NCBI GenBank assembly: GCA_945859605.1
Contig: OX243815.1
Span: 34,094,785-34,158,784, forward strand
Source: Lumbricus rubellus
Lineage: Eukaryota > Annelida > Clitellata > Crassiclitellata > Lumbricidae
Direction: 5' to 3'
Length of the DNA: 64,000 bases
In this document: piece after piece, positions 12,352-23,900 of the stretch
Layout: the number at the start of each line of letters is the position of its first letter
Position numbering within the stretch: the stretch's first letter is position 1
The notes under the pieces: generated by a model
Seen by the model: only the letters and a program-made list of their open reading frames with translations
The model's database searches: none
What the model was told of the DNA's origin: nothing
Program-made: the position numbers and the translations under genes

Positions 12352-12780
12352 GGTGGTAGAGATTCACCAACCTCTCCACCGGGTGTCCCATGCCCGCACT
12401 GACACAGTAGTGAAGGTTTGGAGTGAAAAACTCAGAACGTGTGGAAATGGTCATTCCAGTGAAACAGTGAAAATTACGTTTCCCCCCCCCCCACTCTGGC
12501 CCCCTTGGCGGTAGAGATTCACCAACCTCTCCACCGGGTGTCCCATGCCCACACTGACAAAGTAGTGAAGGTTTGGAGTGAAAAGCTCAGAAAGTGTGGA
12601 AATGCATCTCGGTCAAACAGTGAAAATTACAGTTTTCGCCTACCCCTCTGGCCCCCATGGTGGTAGAGATTTGCCAACTCCTCCACCAGGTGTCCCATGC
12701 CCACATTGACACAGTAGTGAAGGTTTGGAGTGAAAAGCTTAAAAACTGTGGAAATGCATCTCAGTCATACAGACAGAATC
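12352..12780 (+). repeat. Tandem repeat, ~155-bp unit, almost three copies
   Basis: Units start at 12352, 12507 and 12659 with GGYGGTAGAGATT and share CACCRGGTGTCCCATGCCC and AGTAGTGAAGGTTTGGAGTG. Lengths are 155, 152 and ~122 bp, the last truncated. It lies in intron 1, between host exons 1 and 2. Just upstream, 12218-12262 resembles the end of the mariner element at 26.6 kb. Confidence 0.85.
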
Positions 12781-13215
12781 TTCTCTTTATTTCTATAGAT
12801 TTGGTGAAGGAAGGATTATAATGGGATTCTGTAGAGAGGTGGAACCATCATCCATGGAGATTGGCAAGGTTCTATGAACCGATCAGCTGTGGCTAGTGAT
12901 GAATGCCTGTTCTACAGAGGAGGCCAGAGGGATATTATTGTGATGCTTCATTTTCTTCCACCTGCAGGGTGTGTGGGACATTGAATATGTTTGAATCACT
13001 TAGAACTTTAAGATAAACTGTGTGATTATTTTTATTTAATTATTTAATTAGTATTTAAACTAATAAATTGCACCAATCATTAATAATATGATGGTTCAGC
13101 ATAACGGCAGCAATAATTATTGTGCAGGCGATCCTATAATCAAGTATCAATTGACGAAGGTGGCAGATTTGCACATAGCAGGTGTGAGACAGCTGTGTGA
13201 TGTGGTCTAAAAAGG

Positions 13216-13625
13216 TTAGGCTCTTACTAAACTTGTGAATCTGAATGCTTCCATCATTCTTCCTCCTACCTTTACACTCTCCGTCATCCACTCTGTTGCT
13301 TCTCGAACTAATCCCTCAATATAGATGCCGGAGACTATTGCCTTCCAAGCATATCTTCTCTTTTCATCTTGCTGGAAGCAAGTGTTTTTTGTCGACAGTT
13401 CCTGTCTTTTGCAAAATTCTACTAGCTTCTCCTCTTTCATTTCTCTTTCCCAGTTCGTTATTTCCAACATATTTTTCTTGACCCCCCTTCTCCAATTGAT
13501 GCATCTCAATCACCCATTTTGCAATCACATAGTCATTTCCTTTGATGTTCTCAAATCTTCTATCATTTCATAGATACTATCCACCTCCTCTTCCTCATGC
13601 GCAGTTGTGGGATTATAAACCTGCA
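13216..13625 (-). pseudogene. RTE-like LINE relic with internal deletion
   Basis: On the minus strand: VYNPTTAHEEEEVDSIYEMI (endonuclease), then EFCKRQELSTKNTCFQQDEK-RRYAW, then directly IYIEGLVREATEW and KVGGRMMEAFRF (reverse transcriptase). About 1.5 kb present in the 53-kb copy is absent between the endonuclease and RT parts. Confidence 0.65.
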
Positions 13626-13639
13626 CGCTCACCATGTGT

Positions 13640-14125
13640 ACATGGTTGGCCTTCCAGAAGTGTGTCTCTGCCCCCTCTAGTTCGTTCTAAATGCAGCTGC
13701 CATACTAATAGACCGACTTCCTCATTTATCCCATGTCTCTTCTTTCATATTTGATAACCTTCACAGGCTTCCCTTCACTGCTCAAATTCAGCTCAAGGTT
13801 CTTACTTTAATTGACCGGCCTTAGTCTGGTCTAGCCACCCAAGCATCTTTGTGATCCCATCTGTCTGCTGACTTGAGCATTCCCTTTTCATCCACAATGC
13901 TCACGTGGCAGACATAGCTGTTCCACAAGCAAAGACTGCTTTGGCCAAAACTCCAGCTTTTGCTTTCATTGGTCCTGCACTTTAAAATCAGCCTTCTTCA
14001 TTGGCGTGTTCTTCGTTGTTAACTGATACCCGAAGCACATGTTTTTGCTGTCTCGTTACAACTTCTTTGGATCTTTCTTACTGCACATGTCTCTAATTGG
14101 TGTGCACTGTAAGAGGTGCTTTATA
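13640..14125 (+). pseudogene. CR1/L2-like LINE 3' end
   Basis: Degraded coding remnants of a LINE C-terminus, then a 3' end GAGGTGCTTTATAAATTTATAG that resembles the 3' end of the SINE family in this window (GAGGCGCTATATAAATACTT). Confidence 0.45.
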
Positions 14126-14913
14126 AATTTATAGATTCAATGCATTATGTACTATCACCATCATCAGTCTCTCTCTCACTCTCCACTTGTTTCTCCACCC
14201 TCTCCTTACTGTGGCGACTGTTTCATCCAGTTGGATCGCTGCCTCATTTTGACTCTCACAAATCTCATGCTTCATTCCATTTTACCTCTGATAGTCACAA
14301 AATGGCCAGACCCCTCCTCATCTATTTGATCACATTAGCAAATTCTCGATCTCATCATTGTTTTATTTTCCATGTGCCAACCTTTGTCTTCTTCTTCTTT
14401 ATGAGGATTTTGCTTGTTTGTGATCGACGAGATCTTGTTTCTTCCTCTGCTGAATGCACCTCTTTCCAATGATTGATGAGCTCTGTGCTCTCTATCTTAT
14501 TAGATGTAGTCATGTGGTTTCTGGTTGAAGCAACCTGTCTTCCAGGCACGTCCTTTGCCAAATGTGCCGAGTTGAAAGTCCTTTTCAATGGATTCTGCCA
14601 TTTGATGTCCTATCATTTGCAACCATGTTTGAGTTTCTGAGGGGACCACATCATTCCCGCTTAGGGAGTGTTATTGTATAAACTTGCTAGGCAACAGTAG
14701 GACTTAACCCGGCAGTCATACCAACTTTACTTTGCTGCAATCATATAGGAGCCCATTCGTCTTGACCATTATTATATTTCATGAATATTATTTTAAAACA
14801 TATTTTTGCTGCAATGTGAAGTTGTAGAATTATTAATAATATTAAGTTAAGATTGCAAGCAGCATGTTTTGGAAAGTGTAAATGAGAGCCATGATTTGTT
14901 TTTTTTACTTCAG
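14126..14913. other. Intron 1 remainder, nothing recognised
   Basis: Pyrimidine-rich stretch at 14160-14220 and short chance frames only. The end supplies the polypyrimidine tract of the exon 2 acceptor. Confidence 0.45.
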
Positions 14914-15116
14914 AGTTCAAAGTGGAAAGGCAGTTCCTATGGAAAACTTTGCTTCCAGAACTACGTAATCATTATCGTGATGAGGGGCTTGAAGTGCAGT
15001 TCATAGATTTTCATCATGGCAGTCTTGTTGATCATGAATTGGACGGACACTTATTCAGCAGACACCTTCAGCTGATCTCAGACTGTCATCGCCAATCAAT
15101 GGGGCCTTACTTCTTG
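14914..15116 (+). CDS. NWD-like STAND gene, exon 2 (DUF4062 core)
   Basis: Acceptor TACTTCAG|AG and donor TTG|GTACGT (phase 0) bound 203 bp with no stop. Residues about 62-129 include ERQFLWKTLLPELR, then VQFIDFHHG, then ISDCHRQSMGPYFL. These match the order of DUF4062 in NWD1/NWD2 and TEP1: a helix with Glu-Arg and Leu-Pro-Glu-Leu-Arg, a strand ending in DLRWG, and a helix with Cys-x-x-S-x-GP. Oddity: the usual Arg-Trp of the RWG motif reads His-His here. The function of DUF4062 is poorly defined; it commonly sits N-terminal to STAND NTPases. Assignment rests on motif order and clean splicing. Confidence 0.87.
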
Positions 15117-15235
15117 GTACGTTATTCCACTGTGTTTGAGACGGGTATTTGTTAGATTTTAGTCTGCCATATGCTTAAAGCCAAAATGTTTTCTTGATTG
15201 CCTGCAAACTTTAATAATTACGACATTCATTATAA

Positions 15236-15310
15236 TATTCATTAATTCATTAAAATTTATATAGTGTCAATTCAAAGCACCTCTCAGAGATGCTTCCAAC
15301 TCAGCATGGG
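15236..15310 (-). repeat. SINE 3' fragment
   Basis: Reverse copy: an ATTCATTAATTCATT tail, TTTATATAGTGTC, then CTCTCAGAGATGCT. Same family as 17.3 kb. Confidence 0.6.
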
Positions 15311-15379
15311 TAAAGCAGTTTAGAGTTGAATAAATAACGCTTCAGTAAGAGTCCCGGGAAACAGCCATAGCTCTGGGGC

Positions 15380-15480
15380 AGCGGTTCTCAACTTTTTAGC
15401 GCAGCAACCTCTTGGTGATATTTTGAAAGTTGTGACGTGTCTGATGACCCCAACAGCAAAATTGATTGAGTTACCCCCCT
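15380..15480. mobile_element. Possible hAT left end, unpaired
   Basis: CAGCGGTTCTCAACTTTTTAG resembles hAT/MITE termini (CAGnGGTTCTCAAC). No matching right end or duplication was found nearby. Confidence 0.3.
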
Positions 15481-16183
15481 TCACTGCATTTTTGTCACCA
15501 TTGTCAATTTTATACATTTCCCATCATAATTTGAACAAGTGCCTTTGGCAATTGTGTGAAATTTGCTGGATCTTGCGATTCTGAGAACTAGGCAACCTAT
15601 TAGATATCTTGGAGTTGAAATTTTCACAAATCTATTCAGCTGGAGATGGATCAATAAATGGATTATTAATTTGTGAGTAACCAAAACATTTTTGGTAAGG
15701 GGAATGTGCTGCCTTGCCATTATCAAAATGTTTGAATTTTCACACTGCAATGTTAGCATTTTAAGCTGCCATTAATTTGACTTAATTGCTCATAATTTCA
15801 GTGCTGATAGTCATGGTTTAAGACTTTAAAAGTGTCCACTTCCATGGTTTAAAATTTCGTTAGACTCTAATTTCCACACAGCAGTGGTCACATCTTAAGC
15901 TGCCATGTCAGCAAAATTGAAAGACATGGTTTAAGACTTCAATAAATGTCTTCTCCCCAATGTTTTGCTTTTTAAAAATTTCTACACTGTAAAGACGGCA
16001 TTTTAAGCTGTCATCTTAATAAAATTGTTCATGTTTTCAATGCTGATATTTATGGTTTGAGACCAGAGTGTTGCATGCAAATTGTTTATCCCTCTCCATT
16101 GTTTAAATTATTTGAAATTTGCGTGCTATAGGCCGGATATTAGGTAGCACTTTAAGCTGCCATCTTAACAAAATAAGGCTACT

Positions 16184-16820
16184 GGGGCCAAATTTATGTC
16201 CCTGTCTCAGATGTGTCTTATCTCTTAGTCGCAACTAAATGGCAACTAACGGATAAATTGGTATTCATCACGACCTCTTAGGCGTCTAAGACACGCCTAG
16301 CGCTAGACGGCCTATGAGGGTCGTGTAAGTTCACTAGTCGCTGTCTTAACGTCAAAACATGGCCGGCGGAACATTTGCGATTCGTCCACTTCGACGCGAT
16401 TTACACCATCAAAGAGCGTTTTAGTGGCACCACATTTAATTCCGCCGGTGTGGGACCATGAACTGATTTAAGGTTTTCGTTTTCGTTGTCACAAAATGCC
16501 TTTAATATTTGACAAAACGCATTTTAGATTGCAAAATGTACCGCCTGAGATATCTTCCGCGGGCGATGTAACGTCTTTGTTTATTTCCACGTACGCGGAC
16601 AGCCCATTTATTTATATAAGTCTATGGGGCGGTCACCTATTAATATAGGCTGCGCATGTGCGCTAGCTATAACCACGCTTTAGTTACTGCCTAAGTAAGT
16701 GGTTGTCTAAGTGTGTCTTGTGAATCGCACGTGTTGCAAGTACAAAGACGTGTCGTAACTAGTAGTGTCTTAGGGCTTATACAGTTATTAGCCTAAGATA
16801 CCGTTATGAATTTCGGCCCT
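16184..16820. mobile_element. MITE-like insertion with GGGCC(A/G)AA termini
   Basis: Left end GGGGCCAAATTTATG; right end reversed AGGGCCGAAATTCATAACGG. The imperfect inverted repeat is ~15-20 bp. It splits a repeat unit between TCTTAACAAAAT and TTTCAGTGCT. No coding frame. Exact boundaries and target duplication are uncertain. Confidence 0.55.
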
Positions 16821-16934
16821 GATGATTTCAGTGCTCTGAGACATGGTTTAAGACTTCAATAACTATCCCCTCTAGATTGTTTACATTTTTAAATTTGCAC
16901 AGGGTAATGATAGCATTTTAACCTGGCATCTTAA

Positions 16935-16997
16935 CCCTTTAATGCCGGAAGATATAGGATTCCCCATACATTTTACTACACTCTCGGCATTAAAGGG
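16935..16997. mobile_element. 63-bp piggyBac-type MITE with TTAA duplication
   Basis: CCCTTTAATGCCG ... CGGCATTAAAGGG, perfect 13-bp inverted repeats, flanked by TTAA at 16931-16934 and 16998-17001. The surrounding repeat unit elsewhere reads CATCTTAACAAAAT, i.e. a single TTAA, so the neighbouring units act as empty sites. Confidence 0.8.
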
Positions 16998-17274
16998 TTA
17001 ACAAACTGTGCATTATGGATAAACAGCGGATAGCTAACACTGCTGAAATTTATAATGACATTCAGAAAATATTTATGAGATATTGGGAAATAGGCACTTC
17101 ACGTTTGCAACAGATGCCGATTGCAGTGAATGCCATCAATTATGTGAACTTGTGTCAAAGCCATCATTTCCTTTGGACAAACTCTTTATTTTCGTCACTT
17201 AATATATATTTATATATCAATCAATTATTAACAGTCATATTTGTCGAAGCTGTCACCATTTGATCGATAGGTGG

Positions 17275-17441
17275 CGCTTCGGCGTGTAAACACCGACTCA
17301 GCATCGGACAGGTTTTTCAGTTTTTCTCGAGAAGCACTTAAAGACTGTTCTGTTTGGCAGTACTGGAGTCGGGAGCGCCTCTGAGTAGTTTCCTTGAAGA
17401 GGCGCTATATAAATACTTGAATGAATGAATGAATGAATGAA
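17275..17441 (+). repeat. SINE copy with (GAAT)n tail
   Basis: It reads GCTTCGGCGTG, then GGGAGCGCCTCTGAGTAG, then TTGAAGAGGCGCTATATAAA, and ends in four GAAT repeats. It matches the minus-strand copy at 46.75-46.95 kb, which has a tRNA-like head. Here the head is missing or diverged. Confidence 0.7.
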
Positions 17442-17542
17442 TTTGAACCTAATTCTAAGAGCAGTCTACCCCGATACTATGCCCGTCATTACCCCATAGT
17501 ACAATAGTTTACACTTGTTATCTAAGGATATAATATGGAAGG

Positions 17543-18984
17543 GATAACATCCCAATAGAAATGCTGAAGAACCTAGGAGACAAAGCAATGAATGAATTGG
17601 TGCAACTATGCCAAGACATATATAATACAGGAGAATGGCCAGAGGACTTTCTACAGACCATAGTTATACCAATACAGAAGAAACAGAATGCATTAAACTG
17701 TGAAGACCATCGCACTATAAGCCTCCTTACACACGCATCGAAGATATTGCTAAGAATAATAACAAAAAGACTGCAGTCAAAAGCGGAAACGGATGAGTGC
17801 CTAGGAGAGGATCAATATGGGTTCAGGAAGGGCAGAGGGACAAGAGATGCAGTGGCAGCGTTGAGAGTAATAGCAGATAGAAGTATTCAACATGGACAAG
17901 ATATATACATCTGTTTCGTCGACTACGAAAAGGCTTTTGACAGAGTGGACTGGAAGAAATTAATGGGAATACTGAGACGAATAGGGGTGGACTGGAGAGA
18001 AAGAAGATTGATTGGAAATCATGGGTCAAAGAGTAAAGATAAAAATCGATGGAGAATTCTCAGAGCCGGGGAAAATAGGAAGAGGAGTGAGGCAAGGATG
18101 CCCCCTGTCACCAATTCTATTTAACATCTATATTGAAGAAATTGTCAGAGAAACGTTAGATGAGCTGGAGGAGGGGATAAAAGTGGGTGGGAAAAATGGT
18201 GAAAGAACTAATATTTGCAGACGACCAGGCGATGTTGGCTGGCAGTCAGGAAGGCTTACAAAAGATGATGGACTGCTTAAATACGATATCGTTGAACTAC
18301 GACATGAAAATAAACATAAAGAAAACAAAGGTGATGAAGATAAGTAAGAGAGGAGAGGAAACGGTAAATATCACATTAAATGGGGAGGAAATAGAACAGG
18401 TGAAGAAGTTCTGCTATCTGGGAAGTGTGGTTACAGAGGATGCAAGGTGTCTCGTAGAAATAAAAAGAAGAATAGCTATGGGAAAAGATGCATTCTACAA
18501 AAGGGGGGAGCTACTCAGAGGAAGTCTAAACATGCATCTGAAGAAGAGAATGGTGAAGACATTGGTGTGGAGTGTTGTCCTGTACGGCTCAGAAACGTGG
18601 ACAATGTGACAAGAGGACATAAAGCAACTGGAGGCCTTCGAGATGTGGATATGGCGAAGAATGGAGAGAATCAGCTGGGTTGAGCGAAAAACGAACGAGG
18701 AAATCTTACAATTGGTGGAAGAAAAGAGAACACTGATGGACACTATACGTGGGCGACAGAAGAAATGGATAGGACACATCTTAAGGAGCGACACCCTACT
18801 AAAAGACATCATTGAGGGAAGAATGGAGGGGAAAAGGATGCGAGGCAGACCAAGAACAATGCTGCTGGACTGGATGCTGTCAGAAGAGGGATACAGTGGA
18901 CTGAAAAGAGAAGCTCAGGACAGAGAAAAATGGCGTCGTTGGACATACGAACCTGCCTGACGGCAGAGAACATAAAGAAGAAGA
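17543..18984 (+). pseudogene. RTE-like LINE, 5'-truncated copy B (reverse transcriptase)
   Basis: Flanked by ATGGAAGG at 17535-17542 and 18985-18992. It starts at the equivalent of DIPxEMLK and continues CEDHRTISLLTHASKILLR, YGFRKGRGTRDAVAALRV, FVDYEKAFDRVDWKKLM, GRGVRQGCPLSPILFNIYIE, FADDQAMLAGSQEGLQKMMD, GSETWTM, then a C-terminus ending [16 protein letters not shown] and a GAA-rich tail. At least three frame breaks (near 18020, 18190 and 18608). Same family as copies A and C. Confidence 0.88.
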
Positions 18985-18992
18985 ATGGAAGG

Positions 18993-19938
18993 ACTGATGA
19001 AACGAATTCCTACTTCAATATAACTTCAATTGATGCGAAAACAACGAGCGCATACTTAAATTCGCCAAAAATATTTTTAACAAGAACGCTTTGTTTATTG
19101 AAACGGGTTTTTATCAAGCCTACCTTTTCTAATTCATTCTGCACTAAAGCTGTAATCCTTAAATGGTGAGGACCTTACCTTGTGATGCTTCAAGTATGCT
19201 AAAGAACCAGGAACAAGGTATTTCCGCCTGCAAATTATATATTTATTATTATGGAAACTTTTTATTTGGTAGACTTTATTGAAATGTTTATTTTATCAAA
19301 ACGATTTTTTTATCAAATACATGATTCTAATTTGCGTATAATTGAACCAGTTACGACACTATGCAATCAGAAATTATTTAAGACTAGAGTAAAATTAACG
19401 TTGGCATACAGTACACTTTCGAGTACTAACGTGAATTGACACACGAAAATCTTATAGTCTGGTGCGTGATATATAATTCAATTTTTACTAAAATCTCCAA
19501 AAGTAGCGGGTCATGTTCGCATGCGTGCAGCGTGTTGTATCTATGTGCGTGTTATATTCGCGAAAATACTGTACATACCATTTCCCTTTCCAGAAGAACT
19601 AAATGCATAACAATTTAACAATTCCCGCCCCCCCCCCGAAAAATCAACCAGTCTTTACATGCATACACGGACATGCTCAGTGGCCGGTTGCTGTCCACCC
19701 AAAAGTCTGCCCAGAGCAAGAGCCTTTCAGAAGCACTCCCAGTGTGTGCAACCTCAAGAGAAAAAGGCAGGTTTTAAGGCGAGAGAAAGATGAGGAAAGA
19801 CTACCAGAGAGGATGACAGAGCGAACTGATGGTGGGTTGTGAGCATATAAGACAAACATTGAGATTGCTCCAGATTGTGATGAAAGTAATGGAATAGATT
19901 TGAGAGAGTGCTACGATTTCTCACAAATTCTGCACAAC
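18993..19938. other. Intron 2, nothing recognised
   Basis: AT-rich; a poly-C run at about 19627-19637. Short frames look like chance. Confidence 0.45.
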
Positions 19939-19946
19939 TTCTAAAG

Positions 19947-20265
19947 CAGAGGTTCCCAACCTTTTTTGACCTTAGTGCCACTTTTTCGAGGTTGGGTGAC
20001 AAGAGGGCCACTTTTTCTTAGTTAAAGGACATTAGGGGACCACAATGCTAAAATTCAATTATCTAAAGCATATAAAATTGTTATAATTATGTTATTTATA
20101 GACGTCAAAAGAAAATAATTTGTAATAGAAAATAATTGTGTTCTATCTTGTCAAAATTGTCAATTTTTTCATATATTTTTGTTAATTCCTTGAGAAATGA
20201 GGACCATTTTTTAGGCCTGGCGGGCCATTTTTTGAGTCCTCGCGGGCCACTTTTGAAAACCGCTG
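19947..20265. mobile_element. hAT-type MITE, 319 bp
   Basis: Ends CAGAGGTTCCCAACC and (reverse) CAGCGGTTTTCAAAAG; flanks TTCTAAAG (19939-19946) and TGCTAAAG (20266-20273), 8 bp with one mismatch. Non-coding, 124 bp upstream of host exon 3. Confidence 0.75.
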
Positions 20266-20389
20266 TGCTAAAGTGAGCAAGTCAGTGTGATAATAAAAAA
20301 TTTATTCTGATAATGGAAGATTGATGTATTACCGTTAGTTTCAGGTACTTTCACAGGTACTTTTTTAAATTACTGTATGTGTATTGCAG

Positions 20390-20489
20390 TGTCTACTGGG
20401 CGATAAATATGGAGGTGTTCCACTACCACATCGAATAGAGAAAAATGAATATCTGCACATCTATTCCGAGTCATTTGAAGGAGGAAAAG
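20390..20489 (+). CDS. NWD-like STAND gene, exon 3 (DUF4062, GDKYG motif)
   Basis: Acceptor GTATTGCAG|TGT and donor AAAG|GTTTGG bound 100 bp, residues about 130-162, phase 0 in and phase 1 out. It reads CLLGDKYGGVPLPHRIEKNE, matching the LLGxKYGxRPLP motif that closes DUF4062 in NWD-type proteins. With exon 2 it gives the continuous motif GPYFL-CLLGDKYG. It lies 5.3 kb from exon 2 across an intron full of repeats. The donor GTTTGG is weak but is the only one that keeps phase with exon 4. Confidence 0.87.
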
Positions 20490-21109
20490 GTTTGGTCTCA
20501 CCCTGCATGAATTTGATCATGTTTCTTTAGAATTTATATTAATGTGAACTTATTATGTAACATTCAGTTCAAAATCAGAGCAGACTTTTATTATTGATGT
20601 TTTAAGTCAAGTTTCGCCTTTCAAATAGAGCTGTATTGAATAGCATTTACTATTCTGCTGAATACAAACAATTAGCTGCACTATTCTGCCAAATAAGAAT
20701 ATAAATAGTAGTTGACAGAGTGGAATTTAAGTAAAAAAGTAGACACGAGTAGCCTGCACTTATTTAAAAACTATTAAATATTGACTTACTTTTAGCACAG
20801 TAGTTGGGTTTTATATTGCCTTCAATTCTGAATTTCTTTACAGCCACTTTACAAGAATGTAAATGTGCTTCTAATTCAAAGTGAGTTATGCAAGTTTGCT
20901 TGTACAAGGACTAATTATTCTAGGTTTTTTAAAGTTTAACTTTTCGCTGGAGATGCATTACATTTTGAGTGCATGACTTTATGTTCTTCAGTATGTGTAT
21001 TTTTAATTGATTGTTTAATTTTATTGTGAACATTTTTGAATGGCCAGTAGCACGAAAAATTATAGGCCTATCTTTCACATGATGCTATCTTGCAAATAGA
21101 ATGCAATAG
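20490..21109. other. Intron 3, nothing recognised
   Basis: AT-rich sequence without a recognisable gene or repeat. Confidence 0.45.
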
Positions 21110-21475
21110 GTTTCATGCAATGGTTCATTATCCAAAATCAATCTGATCAAATTTCGTGTCCCACAAGGGTCTATCCATGGACCCCCTCTTCTTACTTTTT
21201 ATCAATGATCTTCCTAATGCCTCCCCTTCACTGCGCTTTGTTCTATTTGCTGACGATACTAACATTTTTGCCTCCAATAAATCTTATGAATCACTTTGTC
21301 AGTTGATGAATCAAGAGCTTTCACACATTGTTGATTGGTTTCGTGTTAATAAGTTATCTTTGAATCTTAAGAAAACTAACTATATCTTATTTTGCTCTCA
21401 TCGTAAATCAATTCCTGACATAAAATTTAAAAAATTTATGGACATCTTCAGAAAGTATCCAGGGAAGTTATGAAG
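21110..21475 (+). pseudogene. CR1/Jockey-like LINE reverse-transcriptase fragment
   Basis: It reads LFINDLPNASPSLRFVLFAD-DTNIFAS and VNKLSLNLKKTNYILF, the FADD catalytic block and the following helix of a non-LTR reverse transcriptase. Upstream RVPQGS-type sequence is in another frame. About 120 codons only. Confidence 0.7.
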
Positions 21476-21862
21476 TCCATTGGGGGAATGATTTAGGTTT
21501 TAGGTACCAAGCATCTAAGAAGATTATATACTTTGAAGTAGGTGACAGATTTTTGGTTGTTAAGGCAGATCCAGAGAAGTCTGAGCAGGGCTGTTTTTAA
21601 CATAGGTGCAATCGGTGCGGGGCACCGACTGCAATGAGCCAAGTTTTGAATAATTTTTATTTTTAATTTTAATTTTGTTTTGGTTTTATGACTAATATTA
21701 GACTGGATTTACGTGTTGAAGACCAGACTATTATAACTTGTCTGAATGTGACGTCATTTTTTAAAGCGTTAAAACGATATATTAGTATTAATTAGGCCTA
21801 ACCTACTTGAGTTCGAAAATTCACTTGTATTAGGATGTCCTAGGACCTAACAGCGTTTAGAC

Positions 21863-22260
21863 CAGTGGTTCCCAAAGTGGTGGTCCGCGGACCGGTGCCG
21901 ATCCGCGGAGGTATGATCGCCGGTCTGTGGAGAAGAGTTAAAAATAATAAATAAACTGTACTTATTAGTTTATTTGTTTGAAATTGTGAAATTATTTGAA
22001 TTGTTGTCCAAAATTTGTTCAAATTTCTGTCTTAATGTTTAATAAATTGAAATAAATAAACACACCTTATTATAACTTGCCAGATAGCGAATTCAAACAA
22101 ATTAAATTTATTCAAAATTTACCACATCGATGACAGCAGTCAGTTTTGAGCTTATTTATGTTGATCATCGCCATTAAGCCTATAAGTTTAAGTTAGCGGT
22201 CCGCGAGCTTCACCAAAAATTATTGCCGGTCCGCGGCCTGCTGAAGTTTGGGAACCACTG
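21863..22260. mobile_element. hAT-type MITE, 398 bp
   Basis: Ends CAGTGGTTCCCAAA and (reverse) CAGTGGTTCCCAAACTT; flanks GTTTAGAC (21855-21862) and GCTTAGAC (22261-22268), 8 bp with one mismatch. GGTCCGCGG repeats occur near both ends. It may sit inside an older element whose ends resemble each other at 21592 (CAGGGCTGTTTTTAACATAG) and ~22805. Confidence 0.8.
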
Positions 22261-22268
22261 GCTTAGAC

Positions 22269-23500
22269 AACGAATAAGACGTTTAAAAAAATGCAAGACT
22301 GGATTCAAGTATATCCGCTTCTGATGATACCTTTTAAATTCAAACTGAGACGATTGCCGAGAAATAGCTTACAAGCTATGACCAAAATACGCTGTGTTAA
22401 AGAAATGATACTTATTTAGGTCATGAATTAGCCCTTGAATTAGCCCTATTCAGCACGCAACTGAGGCTGGGCAGTGGGCAGCCTGGGCCATCACCGAAGT
22501 CATGATCATCCACAACCCATTAAAATGATATTGGATAGGCTACTCATTAGCCAGTGTTTGCCTAAGTCTTCTAGGGAACAGAAAATTAAGCTTAATTTTA
22601 AAAATGGGAGCCTTTCAAACGCGCCAGAACTTTAATTGTCAAAACAGGTAAAGATCAAAGATCATTTTCAGACAGTTGCAACAGCACTAAGGATCTTGGT
22701 GGATTTGGACTGTTTAACGTAGGCATAACACATTTATCTGCAGAGACTCAGAGTTAACCTCACTCCGTGACTGAGGCTAGGTTTGAAAACAGCTCAATTG
22801 ATGTTTTGGCTTACCTGATTTATTTAACCTATGACATCTAAACATTTGCTGCAGGATGCAGCGATTTATTATTTCCGTATTTGAGATTGGTCAGATCTTT
22901 TTGAGAAAGTAAAGTGTGAACGGGTTCTATGACTTCTGTTTAGGCATATATAAGGTGTAGGCCTATATGTCTATATAGCCCTAATGCAAGCATCACATGG
23001 CTTTGGACAAAAAATGGTTGCTCAACGGGCACGCGCCTCTGTGGTAGCTTTTGCACCGACGTTCCCAGAACCTAAAAACGGCTCTGAGTCTGAGTCAAGC
23101 AGCAGGTTGTTATTCCATCCTAAATTAGCAGTGCATCTAGTAATTCTACATTTAAGTTTATCAATCCTGTTATCAAAAAATCCATCAAAGCTAGAACACA
23201 AGACTGATTTCCAGAGTCTGAACGTTGGCAGCTGACACTGTCTCCATTGAGTGCAGAAGGCGTTGTCCTTTGCATCTTCAGCATTTTCGAGTTGGCCGTG
23301 GAAATAAGAAGCCCCTCTTCTTTGGCTTTGGTCTTACCTCACTGACTACACTCTGTGGAGACACTAGAGCCCCTGCATTATGGTCAAATGTGGTTGTCTG
23401 CCTTTGCATGCTGTCAACATTCCACCTGGAATGGGCTCCCTGTTGCACTCTGACTTGTGCCTAAAAATCACACCACTATGTTCCTTTCGGTATCCGGACT
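22269..23500. other. Intron 3, nothing firmly recognised
   Basis: No recognisable gene. Several 60-80 codon frames have no familiar motif. Confidence 0.4.
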
Positions 23501-23712
23501 TTACCCCCGGCCCTTTACCCCCTGCCATTACCCTGCCATTACCCCCCGACCATTACCCCCCGTAGAACATTACCCCCCTGCCATTACCCCCGGTCATTTA
23601 CTTTTATGTATGTATGTATGTATGTATGTATGTATGTATGTATGTATGTGTGTGTGCATGTATGTATGTATGTATGTATGTATGTATGTATGTATGTATG
23701 TATGTATGTATG

Positions 23713-23743
<31 letters not shown>

Positions 23744-23900
23744 GCATGTATGTATGACATTGTTTGTATGTATGTATGTATGCACATACATACATACATA
23801 CATACATACATACATACATACATACATACATACATACATACATACATACATACATACATACATACATACATACATACATACATACATGTACATGCATACG
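23500..23900. repeat. CCATTACCCCC tandem repeat, then (TATG)n and (CATA)n foldback microsatellites
   Basis: About 23505-23600 has degenerate CCATTACCCCC-type units. From ~23604 a TATG tract runs to ~23757, then after a ~20-bp spacer a CATA tract runs from ~23781 to ~23888. The two tracts are reverse complements. All long Met-Tyr-Val-Cys and His-Thr-Tyr-Ile frames here are microsatellite artefacts. Confidence 0.95.

Larger units (their letters stand above)
15740..17015. repeat. ~110-150-bp repeat family block, interrupted by two MITEs
   Basis: Core phrases GCATTTTAAGCTGCCATCTTA and GGTTTAAGACTTCAATAA recur at about 15758, 15893, 16001, 16150 and 16913, and again near 59322 and 60143. Units are diverged and irregularly spaced. 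Insertions at 16184-16820 and 16935-16997 break it up. Confidence 0.65.

Noticed and set aside
14116..14472. 118-codon frame in intron 1
   Set aside because: Pyrimidine-rich composition and no domain; it begins at a LINE 3' end.
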